From NZ13-RE01 sp049718665 (GTDB lineage Bacteria; Dictyoglomota; Dictyoglomia; Dictyoglomales; Dictyoglomaceae), in assembly GCA_049718665.1 (NCBI GenBank), contig JBNARO010000016.1, positions 1 to 42,618 on the forward strand: 42,618 nt of DNA, written 5' to 3'. Position 1 is the first letter of the stretch. Each line of letters starts with the position of its first letter. A program made the position numbers and the translations under genes. The notes below the pieces were generated by a model. That model ran no database searches, was not told the origin of the DNA, and saw only the letters and a program-made list of their open reading frames with translations. Of this stretch, positions 25,824 through 33,596 are shown piece after piece.

Positions 25824-27470
25824 TTATACTATTGAAAATTCCTTTTTACTTAAATTTATCTCCTCAAAATCTTGAGCAATATTTACAGAATGATCTCCAA
25901 TTCTTTCTAAATTTGTAAGAATATCTGAATAAATAAGTCCTGCAATGGGATTACAAATTCCCGCCTTCATTCTCTCAATATGTTTATTTACAGATTCCTT
26001 TACCACTCTATCAATTTCTTCTTCTATTCTTTCTACATCTCTCAGTCGTGATACATGACTTTCTCTGATCATTTCAAAGGCATTTTTCATATTTTTAAAA
26101 ACAAGTTCTTTTAATTCTTTGAGATCCTTTTTAGCAAATTCTGAAAACTCAATATTATTAGATATTTTATCTTCTGTTTTTTCCATTATATTTGTTAGAT
26201 GATCCGCAATTCTCTCCACATCATCTACACTTCTTAAAATTGCATTTAATTCTTTTGCCTCTGCATCAGAAAGAGATGTACTGGAAAGCTTTGTAAGATA
26301 ATTTATAAGGCTTGATTTTAAACTATCTGTAAGATCTTCCATAACAAGAATATCTTTATAATGATCAAGATGATTATTCTCTAAACAATTAAAGGTTAAA
26401 TTAAACATCTCTTCAGAAATTTCTGCCATTCTGATTAATTCCTTTCTTGCACTTTCTAAGGCGGTTGCGGGAGTATTTAGAAGAACAGGATTAAGAAATA
26501 AAGGTTTCCTTATAACTACTTTCTCTTCTCCTGGCACTATCTTCTTTATTATACTTGCATATTCCTTTGTAAACCATATCCATATAAAGGACCATAAAAC
26601 ATTAAATAACGTATGAGCATTTGCAACTTGTCTTGCGGTATCAGAGGAAGTTAAAGAGACTAATTTCGTGAAGTAAGATAAGAAAGGAAAAATTAGGATA
26701 ACTCCAACAATATTAAAGAAAAGGTGAGCAACTGCGGTCCTTCTTGCAGAAAGTCTTGTATTAATTGATGCCAAAAGAGCGGTAACACAAGTTCCTATAT
26801 TTGCTCCTAAGATAAGGGGAATAGCAGAAGAAAGAGAGATTGCATCCTTTCCCGCCAATGCAACCACTATACTTGTAGTTACACTGCTACTTTGAATAAT
26901 TCCTGTTATTAAAGCTCCTGTAAGGATCCCCAAAATTGGATGTTTACTCATAGATATCATTACAGAATGAAAGAGAGACCAATTTTTAAGAGAAGATAAA
27001 GAATCTTCCATTAAATTAAGACCTAAGAATAAAACTCCAAAACCAAAAATTGCCTCTCCAATATATCTTATATATCTCCTCTTTCCAAAGAAAAGCAGAA
27101 GAAATCCTAAGAATAGAAAATATGGGGCTATTTTTGTAAGTTTAAAAGCAACAAGCTGTGCGGTAATTGTTGTCCCAATATTTGCACCAAAGATAATCCC
27201 AAGAGATCCTTCTAAGGTAAGAAGTCCCGCATTAACAAAGCCAACAGTTAAAACTGTTACCGCACTACTACTTTGAACAATAGAAGTTATTAAAGTTCCA
27301 AGAAATAGACCTCTCCATGGGGAATTAGTAATCTTTTCAAATATTTCTCTCAGGCGAGACCCTGCTGCCTTTTCTAATCCTGAACTCATTTGTATTATTC
27401 CATATAGAAAAAGGCTTAGCCCTGCCAAAAGAAATCCTATATCCTTAGAAGAAAGAGGAATACTACCCAT
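25824..27470 (-). CDS. Na+/phosphate cotransporter (NptA/YjbB-type) with PhoU-like domain
   Basis: A 548-residue protein. Residues 1-310 hold eight or so membrane segments with two inverted copies of the PNaS repeat: TNSPWRGLFLGTLITSIVQSSSAVTV and later LTGALITGIIQSSSVTTS, each with the QSSS motif. Each copy is followed by a GANIGTT or GANIGTC turn. Residues about 340-540 are a PhoU-like helical domain. It probably moves phosphate with sodium across the inner membrane. It is divergent from an alkaline phosphatase, which suggests a phosphate-salvage pair and shared control through the 118-bp gap. Confidence 0.9.
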   Translation of the reverse strand: MGSIPLSSKDIGFLLAGLSLFLYGIIQMSSGLEKAAGSRLREIFEKITNSPWRGLFLGTLITSIVQSSSAVTVLTVGFVNAGLLTLEGSLGIIFGANIGTTITAQLVAFKLTKIAPYFLFLGFLLLFFGKRRYIRYIGEAIFGFGVLFLGLNLMEDSLSSLKNWSLFHSVMISMSKHPILGILTGALITGIIQSSSVTTSIVVALAGKDAISLSSAIPLILGANIGTCVTALLASINTRLSARRTAVAHLFFNIVGVILIFPFLSYFTKLVSLTSSDTARQVANAHTLFNVLWSFIWIWFTKEYASIIKKIVPGEEKVVIRKPLFLNPVLLNTPATALESARKELIRMAEISEEMFNLTFNCLENNHLDHYKDILVMEDLTDSLKSSLINYLTKLSSTSLSDAEAKELNAILRSVDDVERIADHLTNIMEKTEDKISNNIEFSEFAKKDLKELKELVFKNMKNAFEMIRESHVSRLRDVERIEEEIDRVVKESVNKHIERMKAGICNPIAGLIYSDILTNLERIGDHSVNIAQDFEEINLSKKEFSIV

Positions 27471-27519
27471 AATTTCCTCCTTTTAAAACTTTCTCCATGA
27501 GCATTATATCATTGAAATT

Positions 27520-27548
27520 TTAAAGGAATATTAAAGACATGATATAAT
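27520..27548 (+). promoter_or_regulatory. phoA promoter with a Pho-box-like direct repeat
   Basis: TTAAAG occurs at 27520-27525 and 27531-27536, exactly 11 bases apart. A perfect -10 TATAAT follows at 27543-27548. PhoP boxes of Bacillus are TTAACA-type repeats with 11-base spacing, so phosphate control is possible. No PhoPR genes are in the window and two repeats are few. Confidence 0.35.
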
Positions 27549-27588
27549 AAGAATGGAAATCTAAAAAAAAGGAGGTTAAGAGGTTAAC

Positions 27589-28899
27589 ATGAAGAAATAT
27601 TTAGTAATCTTCTTTCTGCTTTTAGTTTTAGTTTTTTCTTTTGTTCATGCTCAAGAGGCAAGAGTTCGTAATGTTATATTTTTCATAGGAGACGGGATGG
27701 GACTTGAAAGTGTTGATATCGCAAGAATAGTTCTTGTAGGGAAAGATGGATACTTAGATTTTGAAAAAGCACCCTATGTAGGAATTGCAAAAACATATGC
27801 GGCAAACACATTAGTTACTGATTCTGCTGCAGCGGGAACCGCTTTAGCGACAGGATTTAAAACAAACAATGCATGGTTAAGTATAACTCCTAATGGAAAG
27901 GCGGTAAAAACCCTTTTGGAAGCAGCAAAAGAACTTGGAAAATCTACAGGATTAATAACTACTGTAACTATAACTCATGCAACTCCCGCTGCCTTTTCCG
28001 CTCATACTACCTCAAGAGATGAACTTCCTGTAGCAGATCAATATGCAGAATTTAAAACTGCAGATATATACATGGGAGGAGGACTCTCCTACTTCCTTCC
28101 TAAATCTGATCCAAGAAGTAAAAGAAAAGATGATAGAAACTTAATAGAAGAATTTAAAAAGGCAGGATATGAATTTGTATCTACCCCCGAGGAACTTGAA
28201 AGGGTGACCGCAGAAAATGGAAAACTTTTAGGTCTTTTTGATTACGAACATCTTCCCTATTATATGGATAGAGAATTCTTAAAAGCAAAAGTTCCATCTC
28301 TTGCTGACATGACAAGAAAGGCCTTAGAAATATTAAGTAGAAATGAAAATGGATTCTTTGTAATGATCGAAGGAGGAAAAATAGATTGGGCAAATCATGG
28401 ACATGATCCTGCAAATGCAATTTGGGAAATTTATGAATTTAATGAGGCAATAAAAGTAGCCTTAGAATTCTTAGAAGAAAATCCAGATACTTTAATTGTT
28501 ATTACTGCAGATCACGAAACAGGAGGGATTGGGCTTTCCACTGGAAAATACGAGATTTCCCCCGATATTCTAAAGAAACAGAAAGTTTCTACAAGTGTAC
28601 TTGCAGAACTTGTGAAAGGGAAGAGTGAGGAGGAGATAAAGAAGATTTTTGAAGAGTATGTAGGAATTTCTGATCTTAAACCTGAAGAGATAGAAAAGAT
28701 TAAGAAAGCAAATGCAACTCTAATTGGAGATGTTATTTCTGCAAGAGCTCAAATTGGATGGACTACAACATCTCACTCTGGTGGAAGTGTTCCTGTATAT
28801 GCCTTTGGAGAGGGAGCGGAAGTCTTTGCAGGAGTTTATGATAACACCGATATAGCAAAGAAGATTGCAGATCTTGCAGGATATACCCTTTCTCAATAA
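27589..28899 (+). CDS. phoA: Alkaline phosphatase
   Basis: A 436-residue exported enzyme that hydrolyses phosphate monoesters. The signal peptide is at 1-21 (cleavage after HAQ or before). Metal-site motif FFIGDGMG lies near 30-37 and the catalytic serine is in VTDSAAAGTALATG near residue 75. Further metal sites are EGGKIDWANHGHD near 265, TADHETGG near 305 and SHSGGSVPVYAFG near 400. All are intact. SD GGAGGTTAAGAGGTTAAC precedes ATG. A small biotinyl/lipoyl-like gene begins 1 base after the stop. A Na/Pi cotransporter lies divergently upstream. Confidence 0.95.
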   Translation: MKKYLVIFFLLLVLVFSFVHAQEARVRNVIFFIGDGMGLESVDIARIVLVGKDGYLDFEKAPYVGIAKTYAANTLVTDSAAAGTALATGFKTNNAWLSITPNGKAVKTLLEAAKELGKSTGLITTVTITHATPAAFSAHTTSRDELPVADQYAEFKTADIYMGGGLSYFLPKSDPRSKRKDDRNLIEEFKKAGYEFVSTPEELERVTAENGKLLGLFDYEHLPYYMDREFLKAKVPSLADMTRKALEILSRNENGFFVMIEGGKIDWANHGHDPANAIWEIYEFNEAIKVALEFLEENPDTLIVITADHETGGIGLSTGKYEISPDILKKQKVSTSVLAELVKGKSEEEIKKIFEEYVGISDLKPEEIEKIKKANATLIGDVISARAQIGWTTTSHSGGSVPVYAFGEGAEVFAGVYDNTDIAKKIADLAGYTLSQ

Positions 28900-28900
28900 T

Positions 28901-29080
28901 ATGATTTATAAAGTTGACGCAACCTTTGGAACCTTAGTAAAAATTGGAGATAAAGTTAAAAAGGGAGATAAATTGGGACTTTCTTCTAATTTAAAAGATG
29001 TACTTTCTGAAGAAGAGGGAATTGTAAAAAACATAACCTTTGAGGGACAAGAACATGTATTTATAATTGAAATTGAGTAA
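28901..29080 (+). CDS. Small biotinyl/lipoyl-like single-hybrid-motif protein
   Basis: A 59-residue protein starting at ATG 28901, one base after the phoA stop. Its pattern (GTLVKIGDKVKKGDKLG, then EEGIVKNI and FEGQEHVFIIEI) is that of half of a biotinyl/lipoyl or barrel-sandwich hybrid domain, but the lysine-containing MKM motif is absent. It may be a remnant, or a small barrel domain acting as a partner. There is no ribosome site of its own, so it depends on coupling to phoA. The last 20 bases overlap the convergent radical SAM gene. Confidence 0.6.
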   Translation: MIYKVDATFGTLVKIGDKVKKGDKLGLSSNLKDVLSEEEGIVKNITFEGQEHVFIIEIE

Positions 29081-30107
29081 GGGATCCGCTTTCGCGGATC
29101 CCTACAAAAATCTTCTCCTTAGGAATATATAAAGAGAGAAAGGAAAGAAAAAAGTCTATTATTTCTTTCCTCAATTCATAAGGATAAGTAACAACATTTT
29201 GATCCTCTTCATAAGGGAAAAGGGTAATTTCATTTACAAAGATCTTTTCCATTCTTTTAAAATAATCCTTTGGCATTCTGAATATTCCGACAGAAATATC
29301 AGAAATTTTAGATGGATCTATCTCTTCAAACACCTGATTTAGAAATTTTAAATATATCTCTTTCCAATTTTCAGTAAATAGAAGAGGATCAAAATTAAGC
29401 CTTACCTTCCACCCTTTTTCTAAAGCCTTTTTAATAGCATAAAGCCTTAAAGTCAAGTTGGGAGTCTTAGGTTCAAATTTCTCTATAATTTCTTGAGGTA
29501 ATAAAGTCCATGATAATATTACATTCTCAGATAGTTTTAAGTTTTGTAGAGTTTTATATTCAGCTGATTTAGTTCGAATTTCAATTATTAAATCTCTTCT
29601 AAGAGATGCATACTCAATAAACATGCTAAAAAATGGGACAATTCTTTCTAATGCCATAATATCAGTGTTATAAGATATGGACAGATATAAAGGATGCTTT
29701 CTCAAAAGGGAATCAATCTCTTCAAAATAATCCTCTATGTTGACAAATATTACCATATTAGCTGAAGGATACATTCCTTTTAAGAAGCAGTAATCACAAC
29801 TGAAAATACAATTTAAAATAAGAGTTATATAATAAAAGTGATGGTACCCAAAATTAGGGCATAAAGGAGGACCAGGATATAAAAATTTTCCTTTCTTTTT
29901 GGCAAGAATCAATTTCTTACTCATCTCTTGAAGCTTATAATTTTGTCTTGGTCTTGAGAAAATTTCCTTATAATTATTTATTTCCACCAAAATAGAGTCA
30001 GGAAATTTATCTAAGATAGATTTTGTTAGAGGATGAGAAATAATCTCTTTCTCTATGTATATATGAGAAAAAAGCTTAGATACTAAGGAGTTTTTTGAGC
30101 TTTTCAA
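29061..30107 (-). CDS. Radical SAM protein of the spore photoproduct lyase type
   Basis: A 348-residue protein with the cluster motif Cys100-x3-Cys104-x2-Cys107 (CIFSCDYCFLKGMY), preceded by the SPL-like lead-in YPGPPLCPNFGYHHFYYITL. The TIM-barrel part then contains EIRTKSAE and LTLRLYAIKKALEKGWKVRLNFDPLL, a close match to the SPL family ('IEIRTKS...K', 'R..A...l...Gy.v...fDPi'). SPL repairs UV thymine dimers in spores; this organism may not make spores, so a different DNA-repair or other role is possible. Its start overlaps the nucleosidase gene by 32 bases. The 3' end runs through a hairpin and 20 bases of the opposite gene. Confidence 0.75.
   Translation of the reverse strand: MKSSKNSLVSKLFSHIYIEKEIISHPLTKSILDKFPDSILVEINNYKEIFSRPRQNYKLQEMSKKLILAKKKGKFLYPGPPLCPNFGYHHFYYITLILNCIFSCDYCFLKGMYPSANMVIFVNIEDYFEEIDSLLRKHPLYLSISYNTDIMALERIVPFFSMFIEYASLRRDLIIEIRTKSAEYKTLQNLKLSENVILSWTLLPQEIIEKFEPKTPNLTLRLYAIKKALEKGWKVRLNFDPLLFTENWKEIYLKFLNQVFEEIDPSKISDISVGIFRMPKDYFKRMEKIFVNEITLFPYEEDQNVVTYPYELRKEIIDFFLSFLSLYIPKEKIFVGIRESGSLTQFQL
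29080..29103. terminator. Hairpin between convergent genes
   Basis: AGGGATCCGC (29080-29089) pairs with GCGGATCCCT (29094-29103) around TTTC. It sits right at the stop of the lipoyl-like gene but inside the coding sequence of the convergent radical SAM gene. No T run follows on the plus strand, so termination is probable but not certain. Confidence 0.5.
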
Positions 30108-30927
30108 AATATTCCTTACCCTCCTTTTTTGATTTCACATTTACATTGAAAAATTCTGAGATCTCCTCTGGTAGATTTTCATGTCTTATTATATAGCTCT
30201 TTAAGTACCTCTCTAACTGATATGTCATAGAAGTAGTGAGATGTAAACTATTTTTAAGTTTTTCAACAATTTCTTTCAATTTTTCTTCTTTAAAAATATT
30301 TATACAAAATTTAAGATTTAATTCAGAAAGAGCATTTATAAAATTTTCTATAAAAGGAATACTTTTATTTATCAGATTTATAACTTCTTGAGAGTCTATC
30401 CTTTCATATATTAAAAAATCATAAACAATTTTAATACAATGAATATTATGAGGAGGTAAAAAGCTTGATGCTGCCTCAAAAAACCCCGCCCCTTCCATAT
30501 CTACTACATCTCCCTCAATCTCATCTGTGAATATATCCTCTCTAACAGGGAAGAAAAAACTCTCAAGATCTGCTTCTTTCATTTGGTGATTTACAAGAAT
30601 ATCTGGATAAAACACCCTTTTTGAGTGATGGTTTATTATTTTATGGCATAGCAAAACATCACCCTTTGATAATTCTTTTCTCCTTGCACCACAAATGCCA
30701 ATATTTAAAGCTATATCTTTATCCATTGCGGAAAATTTTGTCAAAAGAAAGGTAGTAGCTATAGCAGATCTTATAATTCCTTCTCCACTCACTATAAGAA
30801 GAAGGTCAGCATTAGAAAAAATTTGAAATTTTGATAGCTCCTGCAATTTTTTAAGCCCAAAGTACTCTATTAAAGGCTTTGCTTCAGAATGAAAGGCAGT
30901 AATAAAAAATATCATGAAATTTTTCAC
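30076..30927 (-). CDS. MTA/SAH nucleosidase-like phosphorylase with helical C-terminal extension
   Basis: A 283-residue protein. Residues 1-205 fit the PNP/UDP fold of 5'-methylthioadenosine/SAH nucleosidases and futalosine hydrolases: TAFHSEAKPLI at the start, ALNIGICGARR (phosphate-like loop), VVDMEGAGFFEAA (ribose-binding Met-Glu) and IVYDFL for the catalytic Asp. A helical extension (205-283) is not part of the family fold. It overlaps the SPL-like radical SAM gene that follows. Radical SAM enzymes can release 5'-deoxyadenosine, which these nucleosidases cleave, so the two may work together. The C-terminal part may bind the partner. Confidence 0.75.
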   Translation of the reverse strand: MKNFMIFFITAFHSEAKPLIEYFGLKKLQELSKFQIFSNADLLLIVSGEGIIRSAIATTFLLTKFSAMDKDIALNIGICGARRKELSKGDVLLCHKIINHHSKRVFYPDILVNHQMKEADLESFFFPVREDIFTDEIEGDVVDMEGAGFFEAASSFLPPHNIHCIKIVYDFLIYERIDSQEVINLINKSIPFIENFINALSELNLKFCINIFKEEKLKEIVEKLKNSLHLTTSMTYQLERYLKSYIIRHENLPEEISEFFNVNVKSKKEGKEYFEKLKKLLSI

Positions 30928-30967
30928 TCTCCTTAGCTTTAATCAGCCTCCTTATTCTTTATATATA

Positions 30968-30997
30968 TTACACAAGCTTTAAATCTTAGTGTATAAT
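30968..30997 (+). promoter_or_regulatory. Promoter of the PAS-GGDEF-HD-GYP gene
   Basis: TTACAC (30968-30973), an 18-base spacer, then a perfect TATAAT (30992-30997), 27 bases upstream of ATG 31025. Confidence 0.5.
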
Positions 30998-31024
30998 TAG
31001 AAAAAATCCCTAAGGAGATAAAGC

Positions 31025-32419
31025 ATGAGAAAGAATTTTAACTATGAATTGTATAAAGATCTCGTATTAAACTCCTTAGAAGAAGTGGTGATATATTATG
31101 ACAAAGACATGAAAATTTTATATGCAAATAAATCTTCAAGTGAGCTCTTCGGAATTTCTCCAGAAGATTTAATAGGGAAAAGCTGTTATGAACTTTGGTA
31201 TAAAAGAGAAAGCTGTAAAAATTGTCCTGTAAAAAGAGTATTAAAGACAGGAAAAATAGAAGAAGGAGAAATAATCTCTCCTGATGGAAGATCTTGGCAC
31301 ATAAAGGGATATCCCGCAAAAAATGAACAAGGAGAAACAATTGGAGTAGTAGAACTCATTCAAGAAATAACTGAAAAGAAGAGAATGGAAGATGAAATTA
31401 AATATTTAAGCTTTCATGACAAACTCACAGGATTATATAATAGAGCCTTTTTTGAGGAAGAGCTCATAAGATTAAATACAAAAAGACAGCTCCCTTTAAG
31501 CATAATTATGGGAGATTTAAATGGATTAAAGCTTGTGAATGATACCTTTGGACATAAAGAGGGAGATAATTTATTAATTGCTATTTCAAAAGTTCTTAGA
31601 AAATCATGTAGAAAAGAAGATATCATTGCAAGATGGGGAGGAGATGAGTTTGTAATTCTTCTTCCAAAGACAGATAAGTTCACTTCTCAGAGAATATGTG
31701 AAAGAATAAAAAGAAATTGTGAAAATCATAACAAGCTTAATAATCACCCCATTCAATTAAGTATATCCTTGGGATCCGCTACCAAAGAAAATGAGAATGA
31801 AAATATAGAAGAAATCCTTAAGCTTGCAGAGGACAGGATGTATAGAAATAAATTAATAGAGGGAAAAACTTTTAGAGATTCTGTATTATCGTCTCTTAAA
31901 AATTTTCTCTGGGAGATTAGTTTTGAAAGTAAATCCCATGAAGAAAGAATAAAAGAATTATCCTTAAGAATGGCAGATTTTTTATATCTTTCTGATATCG
32001 AAAGAGAAGAATTAATACTTCTTTCCTACTTCCACGATATAGGAGAAATCACTATCCCTAAGGAGATATTAAAAAAACCTTATGAGCTTTCCCCTGAAGA
32101 ATGGAATGAAATAAAGACCCATCCTGAAGTGGGATATAGGATTGCAGAAGCATCTTATGAATTAGCTCATATCGCAGAAAAAATTTTAGCTCATCACGAA
32201 TGGTGGAATGGCTCTGGTTATCCCCAAGGTCTTAAAGGGGAAGAAATTCCCTTGGTATCAAGAATATTTTCCATAGTAGATGCCTATGAGGTTATAATGT
32301 CAGGAAGACCTTATAAAAAGGCAAAAACTAAGGAGGAAGCAATAGAAGAAATAAAAAGATGCTCTGGAACTCAATTTGATCCTAAATTGGTAGATGCATT
32401 TATAAACGTGATTTCATAG
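31025..32419 (+). CDS. PAS-GGDEF-HD-GYP cyclic-di-GMP signalling protein
   Basis: A 464-residue soluble protein combining synthesis and breakdown of cyclic-di-GMP. A PAS domain (1-118) carries Cys54, Cys64 and Cys67 (SCYELWYKRESCKNC), a pattern in PAS domains of anaerobes that may hold a metal or sense redox. The GGDEF domain (about 125-285) has an intact GGDEF at 205-209 and an inhibitory RxxD site (RKED, 196-199). The HD-GYP domain (about 295-464) has His305, His337-Asp338, HHE at 390-392 and GYP at 398-400. All catalytic motifs look intact. The end overlaps the convergent sigma factor gene by 20 bases. With no membrane segment, it should sense a cytoplasmic signal. Confidence 0.92.
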   Translation: MRKNFNYELYKDLVLNSLEEVVIYYDKDMKILYANKSSSELFGISPEDLIGKSCYELWYKRESCKNCPVKRVLKTGKIEEGEIISPDGRSWHIKGYPAKNEQGETIGVVELIQEITEKKRMEDEIKYLSFHDKLTGLYNRAFFEEELIRLNTKRQLPLSIIMGDLNGLKLVNDTFGHKEGDNLLIAISKVLRKSCRKEDIIARWGGDEFVILLPKTDKFTSQRICERIKRNCENHNKLNNHPIQLSISLGSATKENENENIEEILKLAEDRMYRNKLIEGKTFRDSVLSSLKNFLWEISFESKSHEERIKELSLRMADFLYLSDIEREELILLSYFHDIGEITIPKEILKKPYELSPEEWNEIKTHPEVGYRIAEASYELAHIAEKILAHHEWWNGSGYPQGLKGEEIPLVSRIFSIVDAYEVIMSGRPYKKAKTKEEAIEEIKRCSGTQFDPKLVDAFINVIS

Positions 32420-32846
32420 ATCTTAATTTTGCTAAAGCTCTTTTTTTATGAGTTCTTACACTTCTTCTGGAAATTTTTAAGCGTTTTGCAATATCTCTTT
32501 CACTTAATCCTACAAAGTAAAACAATTTTATAATTTCTTTTTGTCTTTTAGAAAGCTTAGTTAGTTTTATTTTTCTTTTCTCATCTTCTTGAGAATAATT
32601 TTCTTCTATAATTTCAAAAGTATTTCTGCTTATCTTCTTTTTATATTCCATTAAGGAATAATAAAGGGTCTTTTTAAGATAGGAAGATAAGTTCCCCTTT
32701 TTGGGATCATATTTTCTTAGAAGTTCTAATAAAATGAGTTCTCCTTGTTGTTTCCAATCTTCCCATTCTAAATCTTTAGAATAAAGAAGAGATAAGTATT
32801 TGTAAAGAAGGGGTCTATAAGCTATAAAAAAGGTCTTATAATCCAT
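32400..32846 (-). CDS. Small sigma-70-family RNA polymerase sigma factor
   Basis: A 148-residue protein from ATG 32846 (SD AAAGGAGG). An in-frame ATG at 32864 has no ribosome site. The N-terminal half matches sigma region 2 (DWKQQGELILLELLRKYDPKKGNLSSYLKKTLYYSLMEYKK) and the C-terminal half region 4 (LSKRQKEIIKLFYFVGLSERDIAKRLKISRRSVRTHKKRALAKL). It resembles Firmicutes sigma factors of the SigI/YlaC or phage-like RNA polymerase sigma size class. No anti-sigma gene is adjacent. It is convergent with the cyclic-di-GMP gene. Confidence 0.85.
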   Translation of the reverse strand: MDYKTFFIAYRPLLYKYLSLLYSKDLEWEDWKQQGELILLELLRKYDPKKGNLSSYLKKTLYYSLMEYKKKISRNTFEIIEENYSQEDEKRKIKLTKLSKRQKEIIKLFYFVGLSERDIAKRLKISRRSVRTHKKRALAKLRSMKSRL

Positions 32847-32959
32847 TCTAACCTCCTTTTTCAAAAAATTTACCTTATTATATTTACATATAGTAAAAAT
32901 TTCAAGATATATTTTACAAATAGTATAAGAGGGGGTATATGATATAAAAAAATTAAAGT

Positions 32960-32965
32960 TATAAT
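32960..32965 (+). promoter_or_regulatory. -10 element of the dcd operon
   Basis: A perfect TATAAT lies 31 bases upstream of the TTG start of dcd. The -35 is not clear. Confidence 0.45.
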
Positions 32966-32996
32966 ATATAGAAATAAGATATAGGGAGGTATTAAA

Positions 32997-33596
32997 TTGA
33001 TTCTTAGTGATAGAGATATTAGAGAATATTTAGAAAAGGGGGATTTAGTTATAGAACCCTTGGAAGATCGTGAAAACCAAATTCAGCCCTCTTCTGTAGA
33101 CTTAAGATTGGGAAACTGTTTTTTACATTTTAGAGTAGAAGGAAAAGCTTTTATAGATCCATCAAAGGATAATCCTTCAGAGCTTATGGAAATTATCGAA
33201 GTAAAAAATGGAGAACCTTTCTTTTTAAGACCTGGAGAATTTGTTCTGGGAACTACTATCGAGACAGTAAAACTTCCTGATAATTTAGTAGCAAGAGTAG
33301 ACGGTAGATCAAGCTTAGGAAGATTAGGAATAATTGTACATGCTACCGCAGGATATGTGGATCCTGGATTTTGTGGACAAATTACTTTGGAGCTTTCTAA
33401 TATAAATAGAGTTCCTATTGCTCTATATCCTGGAATGAGAATATGCCAAATATCTTTTTATAAGCTTACTACTCCCGCAGAAGTCCCATATTATAAAAAG
33501 AAGGGAAGTAAGTATCAAAATCAAAAAGGACCAACTGCTAGTAGGTTAAATATAGATTTTTGCAAAAAGGAGGATAGCAGAAGTAATAAATTATGA
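32997..33596 (+). CDS. dcd: dCTP deaminase
   Basis: A 199-residue enzyme that deaminates dCTP to dUTP; some relatives also hydrolyse to dUMP. It contains QPSSVDLRLGN (residues 31-41), the trimer and phosphate motif ARVDGRSSLGRLGIIVHATAGYVDPGF, and the catalytic Glu in ITLELSN. The start is TTG at 32997 with SD GGGAGG. It is the first gene of a three-gene operon; its stop overlaps the start of zwf (ATGA). Confidence 0.93.
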   Translation: MILSDRDIREYLEKGDLVIEPLEDRENQIQPSSVDLRLGNCFLHFRVEGKAFIDPSKDNPSELMEIIEVKNGEPFFLRPGEFVLGTTIETVKLPDNLVARVDGRSSLGRLGIIVHATAGYVDPGFCGQITLELSNINRVPIALYPGMRICQISFYKLTTPAEVPYYKKKGSKYQNQKGPTASRLNIDFCKKEDSRSNKL

